This document shows, in pieces, positions 6,402 to 14,212 of a DNA stretch of 64,000 nucleotides. The notes under the pieces were generated by a model. That model saw only the letters and a program-made list of their open reading frames with translations. It did no database searches and was not told the DNA's origin. Positions within the stretch are counted from its first letter, which is position 1. The number at the start of each line of letters is the position of its first letter. Made by a program: the position numbers and the translations under genes. The DNA lies in assembly GCF_003025595.1 (NCBI RefSeq), contig NZ_PYMI01000001.1:1-64000 (forward strand). Direction: 5' to 3'. Source of the DNA: Photobacterium ganghwense (GTDB lineage Bacteria > Pseudomonadota > Gammaproteobacteria > Enterobacterales > Vibrionaceae).

Positions 6402-7331
6402 ATGGCTAGAAAAGGATTACGGTATATAAGGATGAGACATAAGATCAGTAAGTCTCTAATGCTTCTACTAATACTCATTCCAATGGTGCTATCGGATATG
6501 ACAGTGCCAGGTAGTCACGACCAATTAAATGAGAACATAATGGATGCGTCTCAACTGTCGAATAACAATGTGTTTAAACATGTTTCCAATAGTTCTTTTA
6601 TTGAAAGTCAGCGTGAAGAGTTTACTCAACTCTCAGATCTGTATGCCACCTTACAGCAGAATGAAGTCAGAAATGAACAATTGCTATTTGGTGAATCAAA
6701 TAGCGCTTCTTTACTTCCCTTACCTGGTTTTTTGTTCGATACAGCCACCAGCAGTGGTACTCCTTTAATTCAATTACCTGTCATACAGTTTATGTTTCCT
6801 TTTACTGTCTCCGACTTTCTACCACAGATGTCCAATCAGGTAGGAAATATGTTTAATCATCAAAGCCACACTTCCACCGGAATCCGCTACTCTGCTTCAA
6901 TAGGTAATAATCTTGCAGCAGCAGCCCCCTCACTTTCAGTATCTCCAGCGCAATCCAGCTCGGTGAACTCAGGTAATATGACATTGAGTGGCGTGGGAGG
7001 CAGCACTGCTTCACCACAGCAAATGCAAGAGGACCCTGACCAAAACGAGGCTCAAAATAATAATACAAATACCAGTTCCAGTAGTAACGAGGCTAACTAT
7101 AATAAACCAGCTCCGAGTGGTAACGAGAGCAGCACGGCAGTATTACCATTAAACGAACCAATAATCACAGCGCAATCTACCCCATCCCACAAGGTGTCTA
7201 ATGTTCCAGAGCCTCCTTCATGGGTACTATTTCTTTTTATAGTGATGTACATTCTTATTCAAAAAATTAATTGTTACCACGTCACTACCCTGTTACGGTC
7301 AAAGCCTAACAAAAGGCCAAGAAATTTATAA
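6402..7331 (+). CDS. Exported Ser/Asn/Gln-rich surface protein with PEP-CTERM-like tail
   Basis: 309 residues. There is an N-terminal hydrophobic segment (about 17-30, KSLMLLLILIPMVLSDM), a low-complexity Ser/Asn/Gln-rich middle (about 170-250) and a C-terminal sorting-signal-like tail. The tail is VPEPPSW at 268-274, then a hydrophobic helix (VLFLFIVMYILI) and a basic end (RSKPNKRPR). VPEP-x-x-W plus helix plus Arg is the PEP-CTERM exosortase pattern, though the tail after the helix is longer than usual. An alternative start at 6432 (MRHKISKS) has AAGG close by. No homologue recognised. No exosortase lies in the window. Flanking 17-bp repeats suggest acquisition. Confidence 0.6.
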   Translation: MARKGLRYIRMRHKISKSLMLLLILIPMVLSDMTVPGSHDQLNENIMDASQLSNNNVFKHVSNSSFIESQREEFTQLSDLYATLQQNEVRNEQLLFGESNSASLLPLPGFLFDTATSSGTPLIQLPVIQFMFPFTVSDFLPQMSNQVGNMFNHQSHTSTGIRYSASIGNNLAAAAPSLSVSPAQSSSVNSGNMTLSGVGGSTASPQQMQEDPDQNEAQNNNTNTSSSSNEANYNKPAPSGNESSTAVLPLNEPIITAQSTPSHKVSNVPEPPSWVLFLFIVMYILIQKINCYHVTTLLRSKPNKRPRNL

Positions 7332-7435
7332 AAAACAGTCATGCCCTTTCATTTATCTGCTAATAAATCTCTTATCTTCGATGGATTAGCCTTTACTGAT
7401 GATTTCATGATTAAGTGGTGGTTATAGATAAACCC

Positions 7436-7452
7436 AAGTTATAGTGCATTAG
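7436..7452. repeat. 17-bp direct repeat, right copy
   Basis: AAGTTATAGTGCATTAG, identical to 6279-6295, located 1157 bp downstream, after the surface-protein gene and before the receiver gene. Confidence 0.6.
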
Positions 7453-7486
7453 ATATTTGTGAGTGGGTTTGGGTCACATTTCTTCT

Positions 7487-7500
7487 GCTCAAATTTGAGC
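7487..7500. promoter_or_regulatory. 14-bp perfect palindrome upstream of the receiver gene
   Basis: GCTCAAATTTGAGC is a perfect palindrome, 72 bp before the start of the response-regulator gene. It could be a dimer-binding operator. No matching regulator is identified. Confidence 0.35.
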
Positions 7501-7571
7501 ATTTGGTTAATAATCCTCCTCCAGATAGCTTATGATTAGAAAACGGTTGTTAGTTGTTTAAGGGATTCTGC

Positions 7572-7961
7572 ATGAGCCGCTTTCTGATTATTGAAGACAA
7601 TAAGATGATGACGCATATTCTGGCGCAATTGTTACGTAAGTCGACAAAGATAGAAAAGTTGCTTTACGCCACTACTGCGCAGCAAGCATGTAGTCAGCTT
7701 AATCGGTTTGAATTCGACTGCATTTTTTTAGATTTAAACCTCTCCAAGCCATTGGATGGTATTGAGGTGCTTGAATTTATTCACTCCCACCAGCTACAGA
7801 TTCCCGTAGTAATAGTCAGTACTGATAGTGAAATGGACGTCGTCAAACAAGTGATAAAGTACAATCCAAGTGATTATCTGGTGAAGCCGATTTCTCTGCA
7901 AAAAGTAAAAAGGTGTATTGAAAAGCTTCGCCAGTCTCGGCAGGTTTATTTACTGGGCTAA
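7572..7961 (+). CDS. Single-domain response regulator (CheY-like receiver)
   Basis: 129 residues, only a receiver domain. The acidic pocket is E8-D9, the phospho-acceptor D54 (FLDLNL), switch residue T84 (VSTDSE) and the conserved K105 (LVKPIS). There is no output domain, so it should act by protein contact after phosphorylation by an unlinked kinase. The start at 7572 (MSRFLIIEDN) has AAGGGA 7 nt upstream. The next gene, convergent, is a PilZ protein, so a link to motility or surface attachment is possible but inferred from position only. Confidence 0.88.
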   Translation: MSRFLIIEDNKMMTHILAQLLRKSTKIEKLLYATTAQQACSQLNRFEFDCIFLDLNLSKPLDGIEVLEFIHSHQLQIPVVIVSTDSEMDVVKQVIKYNPSDYLVKPISLQKVKRCIEKLRQSRQVYLLG

Positions 7962-7993
7962 ACTACTCTTATCTATTTTATGTTCACTCTTTT

Positions 7994-8731
7994 TCACTGT
8001 GTAGTCAGCTTCTTAAATGACAGCTTAGAACCATCAAAGATAAGTTTGGATAGTAAAGATTTGGCATTTTCCCCTCCATTCACATCAAACAACACGCCAC
8101 ATTGATTTGCATTACCAGACTTCACAATGTTCTTTGTCACTCCAGACAAACGATACGGTTCCCCGCTCGACGGATGAACCACCCGAATGCTAAGCGGCAT
8201 TCCTGGCGAAAATTGCGGGCCATGAAGCTCTGTCAAAAAACAGCAACCACTGCTTGATATATCTTTAAGCTCAACAGTCAGCTTTCTGCTCCCTAGTTGA
8301 ATTATCCCTGTTAGATTCACTTCATAACGTGGCTCCTGACGCAATTGCGTCAGTGTGGCCGAGACAGGAATATCCACTACGACTAAACGAACAGGGTCTG
8401 TCACGAGATGCTTAATACGTGTTTTAAGAGTGATCTGAGCACCTTCCCCATGCTCCGAGATCGCTTTAATAGTTATCCAGTATCCCTGTTGAAAGAATTC
8501 TTCGCACTCGATTTTCGATATTTTTGGAGGCGCCAGATAAATCCGGTCAAGACCATCCGACCCGATGAACGTGGTTTCAGTCCGGTACAAATGCCCTAAC
8601 GGAGTTTTAACGCTCACCATAACATCAGAGCCATGACGAATCATTTTTACACTTTTCAGGCCTGGTGCGTCTTCCTCTCGCGCTCTATTGGCCAGAATTT
8701 TTTGTTTCAACATTTCCGCTTGTTGATTCAT
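7994..8731 (-). CDS. PilZ-domain c-di-GMP receptor (YcgR-like)
   Basis: About 245 residues. The C-terminal PilZ domain carries both c-di-GMP binding motifs: R131-x3-R135 (RQEPR) and D157-x-S-x-x-G162 (DISSSG). The N-terminal half (VMVSVKTPLGHLYRTETTFIGS...) resembles the PilZN/YcgR-N domain. Such proteins bind c-di-GMP and act on flagella or surface structures. The start at 8731 is the first ATG (MNQQAEMLKQ) with AGGG upstream; the open frame continues to 8821 from a TTG. Cytoplasmic. Converges with the receiver gene. Confidence 0.87.
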   Translation of the reverse strand: MNQQAEMLKQKILANRAREEDAPGLKSVKMIRHGSDVMVSVKTPLGHLYRTETTFIGSDGLDRIYLAPPKISKIECEEFFQQGYWITIKAISEHGEGAQITLKTRIKHLVTDPVRLVVVDIPVSATLTQLRQEPRYEVNLTGIIQLGSRKLTVELKDISSSGCCFLTELHGPQFSPGMPLSIRVVHPSSGEPYRLSGVTKNIVKSGNANQCGVLFDVNGGENAKSLLSKLIFDGSKLSFKKLTTQ

Positions 8732-9005
8732 GCTAAGCCCTATGTTTTTACTCTCCGTATTCACCGATTTTAATATTAGCGGTTCCCTATTTACAATCTG
8801 CTTACTTTTATTTCTGAGCAAAAAGACATCAATTAAACATCGTTGACTCCTTTCCCGCTGTAGCTTGTGATATCACCGACGAGGTAATTTGATTGCATTC
8901 TGTATTTCATCGATTTTTACCAACCCTCATATAAAGCTATCTTTTAGTTGAATAAGATAAAAATATAAATGACAATGCTATCAAACAAAAGCAATACAAT
9001 AACTT

Positions 9006-9275
9006 ATGGCAATTACAATTAGAAACATTGAAAAACATGCTTATATGATTGAAGAGCTAAAATCTTTAACAGAAAGCAATGTCACGACAAAAGCCTTAAT
9101 CAAAGGTGGCTATTTAGCCGTCGAGTTAGGAAAGACCTTGGAGGAAGAACGAAAACAGCGGCTTCTTGCCGAAGAAAGGCTCTCTGCTCTGCAGAACAAA
9201 ATACAACAATATCTCGTAAGCCAAGCTGCACTGGTTGATGCCGTGAATACAGCACCCGGCAAAACCCAAGACTAA
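9006..9275 (+). CDS. Small protein with ribbon-helix-helix-like N-terminus and coiled coil
   Basis: 89 residues. The N-terminus MAITIRNIEKHAYMIEELKS has the short strand-helix look of ribbon-helix-helix proteins, followed by TTKALIKGGYLAVEL and a coiled coil (LEEERKQRLLAEERLSALQNKIQ). It could be a small DNA-binding or adaptor protein. No family recognised. No strong ribosome binding site. Confidence 0.5.
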   Translation: MAITIRNIEKHAYMIEELKSLTESNVTTKALIKGGYLAVELGKTLEEERKQRLLAEERLSALQNKIQQYLVSQAALVDAVNTAPGKTQD

Positions 9276-9487
9276 ATATTTGACGATGAGTTACCCTGAT
9301 TAGACCATTCATCATTTGTTTTCGTCATATACAATGAACACTCCAAAGCATTCCCATAACCTTTTGCAGAATTTGCAGGTTTTACAGCTCTTGCTTTCTA
9401 GAGGTCATTTACAGCCTCTGTTTTACCCTGGCAGTGATACCCATATGAAAAGAAACCAGTAAATGATTTTGTAGACCGTCAATATAC

Positions 9488-9515
9488 TCGGGTGAAACTT
9501 CAAAGCTTCACCCGA
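9488..9515 (-). terminator. Hairpin downstream of the PCC-domain gene
   Basis: TCGGGTGAA (9488-9496) pairs with TTCACCCGA (9507-9515). It lies 19 bp past the stop of the leftward gene ending at 9534. The T tract is poor, so it may be a weak terminator. Confidence 0.45.
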
Positions 9516-9533
9516 ACGATGTCACCCAGACGC

Positions 9534-9935
9534 TTATTTGATAGCTTTAACGACCAGCTCCGTGAACCCAGTTTGATTGTCCAGCTCACGACTGAAGCTC
9601 AGGTTACGATACTCGGCAAGACAAATTTCTGCCGTAAACGAAACTAGCGTTCCTTCCAGCAAGTGGCCTCCATACATCTTACCTTGCTTGTCAGCGACGG
9701 ATATATGTAGGTGAACATGCTCGGGGGTTAATGTGCCGGACAGTGTCAATATTTCCAGAGGCCCGTCTAAAAGTAATGAATCTGCCTCATTCGCTAACCT
9801 AATCGTCGCGGCAGATAAGCAACCGACACCACTCAGTAAAGACCCGGCTTGAATCCCCGTTTCCTGAACATACTCTAAAATGGCATTACGTAAATCAGCA
9901 CCTTGGGTTAGCCTGAAAGCATGCGGAATTAACAT
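9534..9935 (-). CDS. PCC/DUF296 domain protein
   Basis: 133 residues forming one PPC/DUF296 domain, the fold found in plant AT-hook proteins and in bacterial stand-alone proteins: RLTQGADLRNAILEYVQETG, then SGVGCLSAATIRLAN, and the conserved histidine cluster EHVHLHISVADKQGKMYGGHL. The bacterial proteins are trimeric and of unknown biochemical role. The start at 9935 is set by GGAGG 9 nt upstream; an extra 30 codons in frame overlap a terminator hairpin and are unlikely to be translated. Confidence 0.85.
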   Translation of the reverse strand: MLIPHAFRLTQGADLRNAILEYVQETGIQAGSLLSGVGCLSAATIRLANEADSLLLDGPLEILTLSGTLTPEHVHLHISVADKQGKMYGGHLLEGTLVSFTAEICLAEYRNLSFSRELDNQTGFTELVVKAIK

Positions 9936-9988
9936 ATGAAAGTGACCTCCCTGAAAGTCAGCCAATGCACTCACAAATTTAATCGATG

Positions 9989-10011
9989 AAAAAGGCTTCC
10001 GAAGAAGCCTT
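9989..10011 (-). terminator. Intrinsic terminator with UUCG loop
   Basis: On the minus strand AAGGCTTC, loop TTCG, GAAGCCTT, then TTT. It is an 8-bp stem with a stable tetraloop, 76 bp after the DUF3634 gene, and separates it from the PCC-domain gene. Confidence 0.85.
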
Positions 10012-10086
10012 GATAACTCACCCATTGTAACGCCCTAGAACCAAAGACGCTCAGACATAATCACGTAGAAATATGAGTAGATTGCG

Positions 10087-10395
10087 CTATGCGCGTTTAC
10101 CTGAACGTTTTTTGCTACCGCCAGAGTATGGAAATACGTTATGAACGCGTTGTTTAACTTTCGCGGGTACGGTTTTCGAAAAAACCAGCTTTGTGGTGAA
10201 ACGGTTCTTGTAGACTTTGATTTTCCCGCTGAATGGCTGCTTATGAGCGATATCTTTACACCCATTCAGAAAACCAGCCGGAATTGTGCCTTTCTGTTTG
10301 GTGAGCTTACCGTCTTCAAACTCCATCACCATAACCGGGCGGTCTTTAAACACCAGAATAAAAACGACAATAGCCAGAACGATGACATATTCCAT
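10087..10395 (-). CDS. DUF3634 family membrane-anchored protein
   Basis: 102 residues. One N-terminal membrane helix (MEYVIVLAIVVFILVF), then a soluble basic domain (MVMEFEDGKLTKQKGTIPAGF ... FSGKIKVYKNRFTTKLVFSK ... QRVHNVFP) and a Lys/Arg-rich end (GGSKKRSGKRA). This fits DUF3634, a small family of Vibrionaceae and relatives. Function unknown. Probably its own transcription unit: matP lies 112 bp upstream on the same strand and a terminator follows. Confidence 0.8.
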   Translation of the reverse strand: MEYVIVLAIVVFILVFKDRPVMVMEFEDGKLTKQKGTIPAGFLNGCKDIAHKQPFSGKIKVYKNRFTTKLVFSKTVPAKVKQRVHNVFPYSGGSKKRSGKRA

Positions 10396-10507
10396 AGTGC
10401 ACTCCCTATAAAAACACGGACGCGTTCAGTACATCGTATTCTGGGTTAACCAACAATTCTTCAGGTAAGAACACCATCTAATGGTATGAACGCAAAGTAA
10501 TCTCAAA

Positions 10508-10960
10508 TCAGTCGAGATTCAGCAACTCGTGCAGATCCTGTTTCAGGTCATGCACCTGACGACTTGCCATCTCAGTTTTACTGGACTCACTTAACAAGTA
10601 TTCGATAGCATCTGACAAAGTACAGTCTAACTCACGGGATTTTTCCGCCAGTTTTTCCCATACCCGGTAGTCCAGGTCGATAGATTTCTTCCGCGTATGA
10701 ACCTGCTCAGCATTAAAATGTCGCTTACGCTTGGCACGGATCGCTTGCTTCAACTTGTTGTCTAGCTCCGGTGACATATGCTTATCAATCCACTTCAGCA
10801 CTCGAGTCGGTTCATGCTCGATAGCAAAAAGTTCATTGATGGCAGCCTCTGCTTCACTGGTATCGATATAGCTGGTAATGGCTTCGCCTTCCTTCCACTT
10901 CTTAACCAGATACTTCCATTTCCAACCGGCTTCCAGATTTTCAAGCTGCTGATATTTCAT
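10508..10960 (-). CDS. matP: Macrodomain Ter protein MatP
   Basis: 150 residues, the same length as E. coli MatP, and collinear with it: MKYQQLENLEAGWKWKYLVK, WIDKHMSPELDNKLKQAIRAKRKRHFNAEQ, HTRKKSIDLDYRVWEKLAEKSREL, and a C-terminal coiled coil (SRQVHDLKQDLHELLNLD). The N-terminal four-helix bundle and ribbon-helix-helix bind matS and organise the Ter macrodomain; the coiled coil tetramerises and connects to the divisome through ZapB. Five perfect matS sites occur in this window and a one-mismatch site lies 37 bp upstream of its start. Divergent from the lonB-like gene, as in E. coli. Confidence 0.96.
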   Translation of the reverse strand: MKYQQLENLEAGWKWKYLVKKWKEGEAITSYIDTSEAEAAINELFAIEHEPTRVLKWIDKHMSPELDNKLKQAIRAKRKRHFNAEQVHTRKKSIDLDYRVWEKLAEKSRELDCTLSDAIEYLLSESSKTEMASRQVHDLKQDLHELLNLD

Positions 10961-10996
10961 AGTCGTCAGAATATCTCAATATGTCTACACTTAAGA

Positions 10997-11009
10997 GTGA
11001 CAGTGTAAC
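10997..11009. promoter_or_regulatory. matS-like site in the matP upstream region
   Basis: GTGACAGTGTAAC has one mismatch to the matS consensus (GTCAC to GTAAC). It sits 37 bp before the matP start codon, where MatP binding could repress its own gene. Autoregulation is inference. Confidence 0.45.
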
Positions 11010-11178
11010 CTCAGTGTATTAAAAGCACAATTCTTTTCGGTTTTAAGCATTTGTTTTTAAGCCAGTCTCGCCTGACCTGCAAAACAGCTAAATAACATCA
11101 CGTCACCGCTATTATGCGGCTATTGATTCCATTATACTGCTGTCTTTTTCACACTAACGATAGAAAAGCACAAAGCCT

Positions 11179-12867
11179 ATGCATGAAGAAACCTGGCGTA
11201 CGATGAGCCCAGATTATTCCCCGTACCACGCTATTTTAGCGCAGTATGACGATCTCTCCCCCGCTGTAACAGGAACGCTGCAAGATCGCCTGAAGGATGC
11301 TGTACGCCGGTTTACTGCTATTGAGCTACAACCTCGAGTGCTTTGCATTACTGCACCCGATAACAAAGTATATCGCGATTATGTCATTGAGCTGATTAAT
11401 TTAACGGCACCTCAACGCGACGAACCACCAGTGATTGTAGCGGGTGAAAATGTTACTGAGCTAAACTTGTTTGGCGCGGTCTACCCGCCTGAAGATGGCA
11501 ATACGATGGCCAAACATCAGGTTAAGCATGGTTTAGTACATCAAGCTCATAATGGCTATCTGGTACTATCGATTGGGGCGATTTTATCAAACCCCGGCTT
11601 GTGGCCACGACTGAAAAGCATACTAATGAATGGCCAACTGGAATGGCAGCCATCAACGAATAAGAGGCTCTACCCACTGCCACCAGCAGAATCACTCAAT
11701 ATTAAGCTGGTTCTTATTGGCGATCGTTACCTCATGGCTGAGCTTGAAAATGCGGAACCGGATATCTCTTCCGGATTTAGCATGTACGGTGAATTTGAGC
11801 AGGACCTGCTGCTTAGCGAAGATAATCTGCCACAATATATGGCTTACCTGAAAGCCATCATCACCAATGCATCTCTACCGGACTTGGCTGACCAGCAAGC
11901 TCTGGAAGCCGTAATGAAAACTGGCGCCCGCTATGCCGAAGATCAGGAGCGTCTTCCTCTATGTCCTATCTGGCATCTCAGTTTGCTGAGTGAAGCCAGC
12001 ATTGAGTCTCAGGGTGCGCCGATTACGGCAGAGCATATAAAAGCCTCACTGAAGGCCCGTGAGTATCGTGAATCCTACCTGCCGGAACGCGCTATCGAAG
12101 ATATTCATCACGGTCAGGTATTGATTGACTGCCAAGGCCAAGAAATCGGCCAGGTCAATGGCTTGACTGTGGTTGAAGTGCCGGGTCATCCCCGTGCGTA
12201 TGGCGAGCCGGCACGAATTTCCTGTGTTGTCCATTTCGGTGACGGGGATATTTCCGATGTTGAGCGTAAAGCAGAGCTTGGCGGTAACATCCATGCCAAA
12301 GGTATGATGATTATGCAGGCTTTTGTCAGCACAGCACTGGATTTGGACCAGCCGCTGCCATACTCCGCGTCCATTGTTTTCGAGCAGTCATACTCTGAAG
12401 TGGACGGAGACAGCGCATCGCTGGCTGAATTGTGCTCTTTAGTCTCAGCTTTGGCTATGCAACCTATTAATCAGCAAATTGCCGTGACGGGTGCGGTCGA
12501 TCAGTTCGGCCGGGTGCAGGCTGTAGGTGGTTTAAACGAAAAGATCGAAGGTTTCTTTAAAGTGTGTGCCTATCGTGGCCTGACCGGTACCCAAGGTGTC
12601 ATTTTACCGAAAACTAATTTGACTAACCTATGCTTAAATGACGATGTACTTGAAGCCGTAAAAGCGGGTCAGTTCCATCTGTGGGCTGTCGAAAGTGTTG
12701 ATGATGCTCTGCCATTATTAACCGGTAAAGTGTTCCGCAGTGACGATATGGAAGCCGACACCCTTCTGGCCCGAATTGCGGTCCGGATTGATCACTTCCA
12801 TAACGGCGATCACGATAATGAAGTCAATTGGTTATCGCGTATCAAAAACTGGTTTGTCCAGAACTGA
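11179..12867 (+). CDS. Lon-type protease homologue (YcbZ/LonB-like)
   Basis: 562 residues. The C-terminal S16 Lon protease domain has the catalytic serine S412 in DGDSAS and lysine K455 in GGLNEKIEGFF, 43 residues apart as in Lon. The N-terminal half (HAILAQYDDLSP..., AGENVTELNLFG, HNGYLVLSIGAIL) corresponds to the degenerate AAA-like region of YcbZ, without a good Walker A motif. Lies between matP and fabA exactly as ycbZ does in E. coli. The protease domain looks intact; substrates are unknown. The ribosome binding site before the ATG is weak. Confidence 0.9.
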   Translation: MHEETWRTMSPDYSPYHAILAQYDDLSPAVTGTLQDRLKDAVRRFTAIELQPRVLCITAPDNKVYRDYVIELINLTAPQRDEPPVIVAGENVTELNLFGAVYPPEDGNTMAKHQVKHGLVHQAHNGYLVLSIGAILSNPGLWPRLKSILMNGQLEWQPSTNKRLYPLPPAESLNIKLVLIGDRYLMAELENAEPDISSGFSMYGEFEQDLLLSEDNLPQYMAYLKAIITNASLPDLADQQALEAVMKTGARYAEDQERLPLCPIWHLSLLSEASIESQGAPITAEHIKASLKAREYRESYLPERAIEDIHHGQVLIDCQGQEIGQVNGLTVVEVPGHPRAYGEPARISCVVHFGDGDISDVERKAELGGNIHAKGMMIMQAFVSTALDLDQPLPYSASIVFEQSYSEVDGDSASLAELCSLVSALAMQPINQQIAVTGAVDQFGRVQAVGGLNEKIEGFFKVCAYRGLTGTQGVILPKTNLTNLCLNDDVLEAVKAGQFHLWAVESVDDALPLLTGKVFRSDDMEADTLLARIAVRIDHFHNGDHDNEVNWLSRIKNWFVQN

Positions 12868-12935
12868 TCCGAGTTGTATGGCGTACATGTGTAAGCTAAA
12901 TTGCCAGCATACTTTTTAAGGAGCTTAAAAGTCTG

Positions 12936-13451
12936 ATGAAACGCCAACAATCTTATAACTACGACGAACTTGTTGCCTGTGGTAAAGGTGAGCTTTACGG
13001 TCCTGAATTCCCTTCACTGCCATCTGACAATATGTTGATGATTGACCGTATTCTTACTATCACTGACGAAGGTGGTGAGCACGGTAAAGGCTTCATCCAA
13101 GCAGAGCTAGATATTCGTCCTGACCTGTGGTTCTTTGATTGCCACTTTAAAGGTGACCCGGTAATGCCAGGCTGTCTGGGTCTGGATGCTATGTGGCAGC
13201 TGGTTGGCTTTTTCCTGGGCTGGGCTGGCGGCGAAGGCAAAGGCCGTGCGCTGGGTGTGGGTGAAGTGAAATTTACTGGCCAGATCCTGCCGGAAGCGAA
13301 AAAAGTCACCTACGAAATTCAGCTAAAGCGTGTTATCAATCGTAAGCTGATTATGGGTGTGGCTGATGGTCGCGTGCTGGTTGACGGCAAAGAAATCTAC
13401 GTAGCGAAAGATCTGAAAGTCGGTCTGTTCAAAGACACGTCATCATTCTAA
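12936..13451 (+). CDS. fabA: 3-hydroxydecanoyl-ACP dehydratase/isomerase FabA
   Basis: 171 residues, close to the E. coli length of 172. It dehydrates 3-hydroxydecanoyl-ACP and isomerises trans-2 to cis-3-decenoyl-ACP, the branch point to unsaturated fatty acids. The active-site histidine is H70 ([15 protein letters not shown]) and the acid is D84 (LGLDAMWQL). AAGGAG lies 13 nt before the ATG. It follows the lonB-like gene by 68 bp, possibly co-transcribed, and ends in a strong terminator. Cytoplasmic homodimer. Confidence 0.97.
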   Translation: MKRQQSYNYDELVACGKGELYGPEFPSLPSDNMLMIDRILTITDEGGEHGKGFIQAELDIRPDLWFFDCHFKGDPVMPGCLGLDAMWQLVGFFLGWAGGEGKGRALGVGEVKFTGQILPEAKKVTYEIQLKRVINRKLIMGVADGRVLVDGKEIYVAKDLKVGLFKDTSSF

Positions 13452-13478
13452 TCAAGATTACGCTTACGAATAATAAAG

Positions 13479-13505
13479 AAAGGTCGCCCAGGGCGGCCTT
13501 TTTTG
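13479..13505 (+). terminator. Intrinsic terminator of fabA
   Basis: AAAGGTCGCC (13479-13488), loop CAG, GGCGGCCTTT (13492-13501), then TTT. One G-U pair in the stem. Confidence 0.9.
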
Positions 13506-13524
13506 ATCTCTGCTCTCGAAAAAA

Positions 13525-13537
13525 GTGACATCGTCAC
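13525..13537. promoter_or_regulatory. matS site, perfect
   Basis: GTGACATCGTCAC matches GTGACRNYGTCAC exactly, in the fabA-rmf intergenic region. Confidence 0.85.
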
Positions 13538-13655
13538 ATGTAATACTACCGACTCTGCTAGCCAATGGGTTAACAAAGCAGGAAAAATGGCAATCACGCC
13601 CAACCTATCAATAACATACAGACCATAAAATACAGTCGGCAAAAACAGTCCATAT

Positions 13656-13668
13656 GTGACAGCGTCAC
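13656..13668. promoter_or_regulatory. matS site, perfect
   Basis: GTGACAGCGTCAC matches the consensus exactly. It lies 131 bp from the preceding matS, forming a close pair in the fabA-rmf interval. The rest of 13506-13819 shows no gene. Confidence 0.85.
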
Positions 13669-13819
13669 CCAAGTGCACACCTCTTCTTCAAATACTACTG
13701 AATGATTGGATGATGAATGATTGGCTGAAAGTCTGAATGTATTTGGAAAATACCCAACCTAGCGCCTCAGAACCAAGAAGCACCAACGAAACGACAGATA
13801 AGAAGTAGCAGATATGATA

Positions 13820-13844
13820 GAGCCCCTATTCCTGGTAGGGGCTC
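13820..13844 (-). terminator. Hairpin downstream of rmf
   Basis: GAGCCCCTA (13820-13828) pairs with TAGGGGCTC (13836-13844) around a 7-nt loop, 25 bp after the rmf stop. The U tract is weak. Confidence 0.6.
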
Positions 13845-13869
13845 GATAAGGGTGATAAGACGGAGGGAT

Positions 13870-14043
13870 TTATTTATAGAGGCCAGATTGCAGATCTTGT
13901 CTTGCTTCTCGCCAGCCACCTAGCCAATTCGTACGGGCGTCCGTAGCATGATACGGACAATCTTCGCTGGAGCGACCATTAATACCAGCTTTATAACCTT
14001 GCGATTGAGCGCGTTCCAGGCGATCCCGCTTTTGTCTCTTCAT
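13870..14043 (-). CDS. rmf: Ribosome modulation factor RMF
   Basis: 57 residues starting MKRQKRDRLERAQSQGYKAG, with the family core INGRSSEDCPY, TNWLGGWREAR and the tail QDLQSGLY. RMF binds the 30S subunit in stationary phase and drives ribosome dimerisation into inactive 100S particles. The position next to fabA matches E. coli. The length is typical (55-57 residues). Leftward, single gene, followed by a hairpin. Identification is firm from sequence and synteny. Confidence 0.95.
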   Translation of the reverse strand: MKRQKRDRLERAQSQGYKAGINGRSSEDCPYHATDARTNWLGGWREARQDLQSGLYK

Positions 14044-14158
14044 AGTTCGATCCTCATCCTTATCGGTTCAGTCACTACTATTGCATAATGATGGAGCTTT
14101 TGTGACTCCACTATTAAGAATTGGCCAAACAGACTTTCAAATCAACCCTTGAAATGAA

Positions 14159-14183
14159 ACAGGCTCACGATTTGTGAGCCTGT
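14159..14183 (-). terminator. Hairpin downstream of the DUF3466 gene
   Basis: ACAGGCTCAC, loop GATTT, GTGAGCCTGT: a 10-bp perfect stem 30 bp after the stop at 14213. The T tract is weak (TTCATTTC on the minus strand). Confidence 0.65.
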
Positions 14184-14212
14184 AGAAGTTTTGCGCAATA
14201 TTTACACAAAAA

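Noticed and set aside
13448-13678. 76-codon hydrophobic minus-strand ORF after fabA
   Set aside because: Overlaps the fabA terminator and contains both intergenic matS sites; no ribosome binding site seen.
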